From Tritrichomonas foetus (Eukaryota; Parabasalia; Tritrichomonadida; Tritrichomonadidae), in the NCBI GenBank assembly GCA_001839685.1, contig MLAK01001322.1, positions 1 through 20,957 on the forward strand: 20,957 nucleotides of DNA, written 5' to 3'. Below are positions 15,724 through 20,957 of this stretch, piece after piece. Under the pieces are notes generated by a model, which ran no database searches, had not been told where the DNA came from, and saw only the letters and a program-made list of their open reading frames with translations. A program made the translations under genes and the position numbers. Each line of letters opens with the position of its first letter. Position 1 is the first letter of the stretch.

Positions 15724-17046
15724 ATGAGGCCTGCCCGCAGCGCCTTAATAGACCTCCTCAAAGAAACCACTGAAATCACAGAAGAGTTCCAGGCCCAAGC
15801 GACACTCATGGCAATCGAATTTAGCAACCTCGCGAAAAATAATACTTTTGAAAATTATCCAACCTTCACAACCAAGAAAAAAGTAGGGCCAGTTAACTCC
15901 CATCAATCAATTCAAAAGAATACAAAATTTCAAGAAAGGCAATACTCAAAGAAGGAATTGGATTCTTATGGGGATCAATATTTTGATAATTTGCTCATTG
16001 GCATGTCCAAAAGAACTAAAAAACCACTCAATCAGAGCTTCATGAAACGCATGAGACGCGTTTTCCCAGAAGTTTCTACACACGATCTTCGAATTCGAAT
16101 TAAAAGGCTCATCAGCGAAGGAAAAATAATAGACATGTGTGAAAATGCTGATGATGCTGAGCAGAACTCAACAAACAAACAACAAATTTCTCCAAGCGAG
16201 CAGCAGAAACACCAAAGACAATTTCTCGATTCACAAAACCAAATCGATGGCAATCAAACTCAAAACAATCAAAATCAAAATGAAAGTCAAACAGATAATA
16301 ATGCTACTATTTTTAACAATAATAATGCTACTGTTTTTAATAATAATAATAATAATAATACTGTTTTTAACAATAATGCAACTGTTTTTAGCAATAATGC
16401 TACTGTTTTAATCAATAATAATGCTACTGTTTTTAATAATGATAATAATGCTACTGTTTTAAATAATGCCAATACTACTGTTTTTAATAATGATAATGCT
16501 ACTGTTTTTAATAATAATAATAATGATACTGTTTTAAATAATGCCAATACTATTGTTTTTAATAATGATAGTGCTACTGTTTTTAATGATAATGTTACTG
16601 CTTTTAATGATAATGCTACTGTTTTTAATGATAATGTTACTGCTTTTAATGATAATGCTACTGTTTTTAATAATGAAGAAACACAATATCAGGTAAATAA
16701 TAATAAACAGATAGAAATTAATCAGTCACAAATCAATAAACTTCATGAATTGCTCACTCAACAAGCAATAAAATCAGTTGGTGGTCACGAAGAATTAATC
16801 AAACAAATTTATGATTATCTCCTTCGCTCAAATCATGGAACTTCATCTGAAATACTTCATCAGATGATTCTCCAGCTGGCACGTCAGAATCCTGCTTCAG
16901 ACCCAGCTCCACCAAACCCAACTCCACTAGCAATTGATGAAGCACAAAATGTAATAAGCAAATTGGATGAATTCAATCCTTTAGATCCAATCTTGAATGA
17001 TGACACTAATCTCGATATTGATGATAATCCACAAGAGGATTTATAA
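15724..17046 (+). CDS. Unrecognised protein with Asn-rich T-V-F repeats
   Basis: 440 residues, no recognised family. Residues 1-140 look folded and basic: a helical start, then SYGDQYFDNLLIGM and a cluster of Lys/Arg (FMKRMRRVFPEVSTHDLRIRIKRL, given here in parts: residues 107-114, 115-122, 123-129). This could be a helix-turn-helix or winged-helix DNA-binding fold, but that is a guess. Residues about 145-190 are Gln/Asn-rich. Residues about 191-318 are sixteen short units of the form N-A-T-V-F with variable Asn/Asp spacers. Residues about 325-390 return to helix-rich, ordinary sequence, and the tail is acidic and Pro-rich. There is no signal peptide, so the N-A-T sequons are unlikely to be glycosylated. 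The ATG follows the shared 13-base motif. The frame is preserved throughout the repeats, arguing for a functional protein. Confidence 0.8.
   Translation: MRPARSALIDLLKETTEITEEFQAQATLMAIEFSNLAKNNTFENYPTFTTKKKVGPVNSHQSIQKNTKFQERQYSKKELDSYGDQYFDNLLIGMSKRTKKPLNQSFMKRMRRVFPEVSTHDLRIRIKRLISEGKIIDMCENADDAEQNSTNKQQISPSEQQKHQRQFLDSQNQIDGNQTQNNQNQNESQTDNNATIFNNNNATVFNNNNNNNTVFNNNATVFSNNATVLINNNATVFNNDNNATVLNNANTTVFNNDNATVFNNNNNDTVLNNANTIVFNNDSATVFNDNVTAFNDNATVFNDNVTAFNDNATVFNNEETQYQVNNNKQIEINQSQINKLHELLTQQAIKSVGGHEELIKQIYDYLLRSNHGTSSEILHQMILQLARQNPASDPAPPNPTPLAIDEAQNVISKLDEFNPLDPILNDDTNLDIDDNPQEDL
16297..16674 (+). repeat. In-frame Asn-rich repeat tract with AAT microsatellite
   Basis: Sixteen units, each a T-V-F-type core (TVF, TIF, TVL or TAF) flanked by AAT/GAT runs. 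The unit is close to 21 bases (7 residues) at the right end and longer at the left where AAT has expanded. All length differences are multiples of three. A 42-base unit is perfectly duplicated at 16573-16614 and 16615-16656, and a segment of about 60 bases recurs with a 75-base offset (from 16450 and from 16525). Confidence 0.9.
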
Positions 17047-17401
17047 CACGGAAGCGAATTGTTGTTTATATTTAAAAAGTATATTATATTACAATAGTAT
17101 ATTATATTGATTCTCTAGAATCATTTTTTTGATGAAATATTGCAATATTATGGTATTTTGCTCAAAAATGTTTAGTTTCACTTTGTATTAAAAAATAACA
17201 CAATAATTTAAGTTTCTTTCATGATAAAACAAAGGTAATTCATCGAAATCATTAATCAATGATTATTTGGTCGCATTCTCTCAAAAATATTCTGAGATAT
17301 TCAATTTGTGTTACATACTGAAAAAATTCTGGCATCACATTTTTTTGAAAGAAATCGAACAATCATTATTTATTCAATATTTCTGGAAAAAAAAGCTCTA
17401 A
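17047..17401. other. AT-rich spacer
   Basis: No gene in these 355 bases. A hairpin, TGATTCT-CT-AGAATCA (17108-17123), is followed by seven T. It looks like a bacterial terminator but has no such meaning for a eukaryotic polymerase II gene. Repeated TATATTATATT-like sequence lies at about 17080-17108. Confidence 0.55.
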
Positions 17402-19525
17402 ATGCTCTCTGACAGCTCATCAGATGATGAGATCCAAGCAGAGTTTATCCCCAAAGAATCGATTAAAGACAAACTTACCATAATACATCACGGAAATCCT
17501 CCTCCCGAGCCTCAGCCATTCGCCATCAACACATCGACGAAAAAGCCCCACTGGCCCGCCGACCTGTGGGAAAGTGGAACTCTAATTTACAATATTAACA
17601 GACCAGAGATCAATTTGAAACCTCCGACAGTTCGATCAGATAAAGTTTTACGATTCGAATCTCGTTTTGAAAGCGGAAACCTTTGTTCGGCATATCACAT
17701 TGGTCCGGACACTTATCACCTCGTTCTCGAATACGATAAAAACAAAAGCGGAAGCTGCCAGTGGTTTTATTTCCAGATGAAAAATATCCGAAAAGATATC
17801 AAGTACACTTTCTATATTTCAGGCTTTCACAAAACTACAACAATAGATAAGGGTGGCGTCAAGGTATTCTATTATTCAGAAATTCGAGCCAAACTCGAAA
17901 ATATTAGTTGGTCACGTGGAGGCTACAATTACGAGTACGGTGTTACTCAAAGAAATTTAAAGGGTGGAAAAAGAGCATCCATGCAATTTCAAATACGCTT
18001 TCCTTATGATAATGACACTGTCTACTTGTGTTATGCACTTCCTTACACATATAGTGATCTTCAACGATATATAATGAATTGGCAAAAAGAACATCCTTTG
18101 ATATTTTCATCATCAATACTCTGCAAAACACTAGGTGGAAGGGATTGTCCACTTTTGACGATAACAGCTCCAGGATCAAGCCAAAGAGATTTCTTAGTGT
18201 TTACTGCGAGGGTTCATCCTGGGGAATCTAACGGATCAGTAGTTTTACATGGATTGATTGAGTTTTTATTATCAGACCATCCAGCTGCAAAATATCTTGT
18301 TGAAAATTATATAATAAAAATTGTTCCAATGCTGAATATTGATGGTGTTGTTGAAGGATTCTACAGAATTGGGTTGAGTGGTGTCGATTTAAATCGAGTA
18401 TGGACTAACCCAGACCCAGTTTTACATCCAGTAATTACTGCAACAAAAGAACTCATTCGATCTTTGTCACAGAAAAATGACAATCTTATCAAAGTGAACA
18501 TGAATTCGGAATCCGATGAAAATCAAGCAAAGGAGGAAACAAAGCAACAACTAAATGATAAAAGAATAAATAATTCTTTTCAACAAAGAAACAGTAAACC
18601 CTCTCATGAACTAAATCAAATTCGAGATAATGATGATGATAATTTCTGTCGTTCAAATTATTTGAAAAGCTCTTTCACCACCGAGAAAAATTTTCATTTG
18701 ATAGAAAATCATAATAACATATTTTTCCATAATTTCGACAATCTTAAAAATAAAGCAAATTCACAACTGTTCAATAAAACCGAAAGTGAATCAGAAAACT
18801 TTGAAAGTGAAAGCGAAAAGAGTGAGAAAATTGAAAATAATCGAAATCGAGTGGCTGTTTATATTGATTTTCATGGTCATTCAAGATTAAATGGTTCATT
18901 TGCATATGGTTGTCCCAATCCTGATGATCTTTCTTTAATGAACACTGAAAAACTCCTTCCACGAATGATTTCTTTTTTAAGTGATGCATTTTCGTGGGGA
19001 TCATGTCAATTTTCTTTCCCAAAAGAAAGAAAAGCCGCAAGTCGCATCGTCATTCGAAAAGAGCTTGGTATTATTCACAGCTTCACAATAGAGTCATCTT
19101 TTGGTGGAATAATAACTGGACCTCGTTCTGGAGTCCTTTACGATGAAAACGTTTGGAAAGAGCTTGGCTCAAAATGTGGTGAAGGAGTTTATCACATGGT
19201 CACAAAAGATACTTCTCCTTTAGCGTATTATGTAATGCAAGAGCTCCAAATGATTACACCGCTTGATAACAATGATGAAGAAGAAGATAGTCGCAATCAC
19301 AAGAATAATTTGGTTGTTATACATCCAAATCACAATCTAAATGAAGAAGATGAAAGCGACGAAAATGAATTCATTGGAAAAAGAAAAACAAGATATGGTA
19401 CACCATCACTATTTCATATGGAAAACCCCAAAAATTTTATGATAGCAAACCCTAAAATCATTACAGACCGGCCACCAGGATACATTGCACCAAAATGGTC
19501 ACAAATCCAACTGACCAAGCGATGA
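17402..19525 (+). CDS. Cytosolic carboxypeptidase (M14 CCP/AGBL family)
   Basis: A 707-residue metallocarboxypeptidase expected to remove glutamates from tubulin side chains or tails, relevant to flagella and axostyle. The CCP-specific N-terminal beta domain spans about 78-225 (FESRFESGNL, YHLVLEYD, WFYFQ, YTFYISGF, YALPYTYSDL). The catalytic domain has HPGE with zinc ligands His272 and Glu275, NIDG (312-315, usually NPDG), DLNR (329-332), third zinc ligand His491 in DFHGHS, and catalytic Glu564 in FTIESSFGG. An insert of about 130 residues between about 350 and 480, rich in Asn, Ser, Glu and Lys, lies inside the catalytic domain. The C-terminal roughly 90 residues are acidic then basic. The ATG at 17402 begins an acidic Ser-rich leader. 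Which CCP subfamily (chain-shortening or branch-removing) cannot be decided by eye. Confidence 0.93.
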   Translation: MLSDSSSDDEIQAEFIPKESIKDKLTIIHHGNPPPEPQPFAINTSTKKPHWPADLWESGTLIYNINRPEINLKPPTVRSDKVLRFESRFESGNLCSAYHIGPDTYHLVLEYDKNKSGSCQWFYFQMKNIRKDIKYTFYISGFHKTTTIDKGGVKVFYYSEIRAKLENISWSRGGYNYEYGVTQRNLKGGKRASMQFQIRFPYDNDTVYLCYALPYTYSDLQRYIMNWQKEHPLIFSSSILCKTLGGRDCPLLTITAPGSSQRDFLVFTARVHPGESNGSVVLHGLIEFLLSDHPAAKYLVENYIIKIVPMLNIDGVVEGFYRIGLSGVDLNRVWTNPDPVLHPVITATKELIRSLSQKNDNLIKVNMNSESDENQAKEETKQQLNDKRINNSFQQRNSKPSHELNQIRDNDDDNFCRSNYLKSSFTTEKNFHLIENHNNIFFHNFDNLKNKANSQLFNKTESESENFESESEKSEKIENNRNRVAVYIDFHGHSRLNGSFAYGCPNPDDLSLMNTEKLLPRMISFLSDAFSWGSCQFSFPKERKAASRIVIRKELGIIHSFTIESSFGGIITGPRSGVLYDENVWKELGSKCGEGVYHMVTKDTSPLAYYVMQELQMITPLDNNDEEEDSRNHKNNLVVIHPNHNLNEEDESDENEFIGKRKTRYGTPSLFHMENPKNFMIANPKIITDRPPGYIAPKWSQIQLTKR

Positions 19526-19808
19526 ATTTTTCTTTAATTGTACGAATGTATTTGTTTTATATTAATAAATATTTGTTTGATTTTTTTTTTTTCCATACGT
19601 TTATTGGTTGACGAAATGTATTTATTTAAAGATAACCAAAAATAATATATTCCGAAGGTTCAAAAATGTTGGGGAAACGAAAAAGTGTTTTTAAGATAAA
19701 AAAGGAATAGATATTGAATATATGTAGATTTTTATTGACTCATTTTTTTCTCGAGGAATATGAATATGAAAATTTTGTCTCCCACTTTGATATCATACCT
19801 ATTTTACA
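19526..19808. other. Spacer between convergent CCP gene and ankyrin pseudogene
   Basis: 283 AT-rich bases with a T13 run near 19580-19592 and no gene or RNA that can be recognised. Confidence 0.6.
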
Positions 19809-20957
19809 TTATTCTTCATCTGAAGAAGATGAGGAATATGAATAAGATGAAGAATATGAAAGTAGATCAAGCAGATAAAAGTAAATTCCACCGTAAGCGA
19901 CGTCAATGACTTTTTCACAATTTCGATTCTTCTTTAATATATTAACTTTAGGATCGTTTGAGAGATATTGAACAAAATCAAAATAACTTTCAAAGGCCGA
20001 AATAAAGAAGATTGAGGAGCCTGTTTTTCCATAGTTATTAATTACATCATGGGAAATTACTTTTAGTTTCAAAAGACCAAGATAATTTGATGAATAAACA
20101 CAATGATTAAAGGCATAACTGTGATTTCAATATTCATTTCTTATACTAAATACTCAATAAGATCATTCCTCATATAGTCAACGGCCAAATTCTGAATTTT
20201 GCGGCTCATAGATTCACTTATATTGTCATAGCGATATTTTCCTTAAGCAAGATAAATAATATCATAATTACCTCCAATAATAGCATATTTAAACAGAGAA
20301 GGATAAAATTTTTCATCAGTATGATTCAATAAATACTTAAATGATTTAATTGATCCAAAATATGCTGCAAAATAAATAGGAATGCAGTTATATAAATGCG
20401 GATCTGTTTCAGCAATACAAGAGTCAATTTCTTCATTCACATTGAGATTTTTTTGAAACATAGTGGCTTGAAGTTCATCAACATTGTTTTCTTTTATCAT
20501 ATCAATAATGGGCGAATTTGTGTGCAATATCTTTCTTTCTTCTCTTGATAATAGATAACCATGGAATGAAAGTATTTCAATATCCAAATCAGGTAAATAA
20601 GCTAATATCTTATTTTCATCTAATTTGTAATTTGTTGCATCTTTTTCATGTTTTGATAACAATAATAAAAGGTAAATTATATGATTACGAGTTTTAATCT
20701 GCTTATGTGCATGATCAGGACAAAATTGATAATACGGGAAATGAATGGAATCTATTTCTTTTAAGATTTCAACAATTGAGAAAAGCTGATAATTTCGTCA
20801 AAATACCACAGAACCTAATAAATGCATTACTGCGAGGATTTTTTCTTCACTTTCAAACATCCTATTTATTCGAAGATATTCTTTTATATCTTCAAAACTT
20901 TCATTTGGATAATGATTTAACAATAGTTAGTAATAGTAGGAAGTGGAAATGGTACCT
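19809..20957 (-). pseudogene. Decayed DUF3447/ankyrin-repeat gene, 5' end outside window
   Basis: Read on the minus strand, one protein is traceable from the window edge to the stop at 19809-19811. It is a trichomonad DUF3447-type ankyrin protein: the N-terminal helical part includes NESFEDIKEYL, FPYYQFCPDHAHKQIKTRN and IIYLLLLLSKHEKDATN, then ankyrin-like units (PIYFAAYFGSIKSFKYLL, PSLFKYAIIGGNYDIIYL, YMRNDLIEYL, then a last repeat with GKTGSSIFFISAFESYF). It is broken by four in-frame stops: TAA 20927-20929, TGA 20798-20800, TAA 20243-20245 and TAA 20141-20143. A one-base frame change lies at about 20116-20129. Similarity continues on both sides of each lesion, so these are mutations and not gene ends. 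The tail is Ser/Tyr-rich and ends in DEE. Dozens to hundreds of intact relatives are expected in such genomes. Confidence 0.8.

Noticed and set aside
16287..16547. Leu/Val-rich open frame on the minus strand resembling membrane repeats
   Set aside because: It is the reverse reading of the AAT-rich repeat tract and has no ATG context or non-repeat sequence of its own.
17108..17130. Hairpin followed by T7 that looks like a rho-independent terminator
   Set aside because: The window is eukaryotic; such a hairpin does not end polymerase II genes, and no polymerase III gene precedes it.
20141..20929. Possible stop-codon reassignment, since TAA and TGA sit inside conserved ankyrin sequence
   Set aside because: All intact genes here end cleanly at TAA, TAG or TGA without internal stops, and a frameshift also breaks this locus, so it is a pseudogene.
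1..20957. Search for transposon, Maverick, CRISPR, toxin-antitoxin or viral genes
   Set aside because: No transposase, integrase, polymerase, terminal repeats or spaced repeats were found; the window is ordinary gene-dense trichomonad DNA.

Overview
The window reads as nuclear DNA of a parabasalid protist (trichomonad; Trichomonas or Tritrichomonas type). The evidence is AT-rich spacers, ten intact and apparently intronless protein genes packed on both strands, a Pmp-like surface protein with a short basic and acidic tail, a decayed DUF3447/ankyrin gene of the type greatly expanded in trichomonads, and eukaryote-only genes (SF3B1, cytosolic carboxypeptidase, MAP kinase, NASP, Not4). The exact species cannot be fixed from the sequence alone. 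The standard genetic code fits all intact genes.

Layout, left to right. At 201-1499 (+) is a small Pmp-like beta-helix membrane protein. An ERK-type MAP kinase follows at 1951-3015 (+). A long protein with disordered and predicted coiled-coil parts lies at 3207-5639 (-). A Not4/CNOT4-like RRM plus CCCH protein lacking the RING lies at 6122-7075 (+). A protein O-mannosyltransferase without a MIR domain is at 7504-8973 (-), with a CAMK-type kinase behind it at 9355-10446 (-). After a 1.1 kb spacer comes the U2 snRNP factor SF3B1 at 11531-14302 (+). A tRNA-His(GTG) at 14460-14530 (-) is divergent from a NASP/Sim3-like histone chaperone at 14643-15242 (+). An unrecognised Asn-rich repeat protein is at 15724-17046 (+) and a cytosolic carboxypeptidase at 17402-19525 (+). 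The right end (19809-20957, -) is a DUF3447/ankyrin pseudogene with four in-frame stops and one frameshift, running off the window.

The genes do not form one pathway. They are housekeeping and signalling genes: splicing, mRNA turnover, chromatin assembly, ER glycosylation, tubulin side-chain editing and phosphorylation, next to lineage-specific surface and ankyrin families. No defence system, transposon, CRISPR array or viral gene was seen. The points most worth a second look are: the Not4 homologue without its E3 RING; a MAP kinase whose TEY activation motif is CEY; the MIR-less mannosyltransferase; a 16-unit Asn-rich T-V-F repeat protein; a 13-base motif shared just upstream of two genes and partly, inverted, upstream of a third; and a cluster of palindromes upstream of the MAP kinase.
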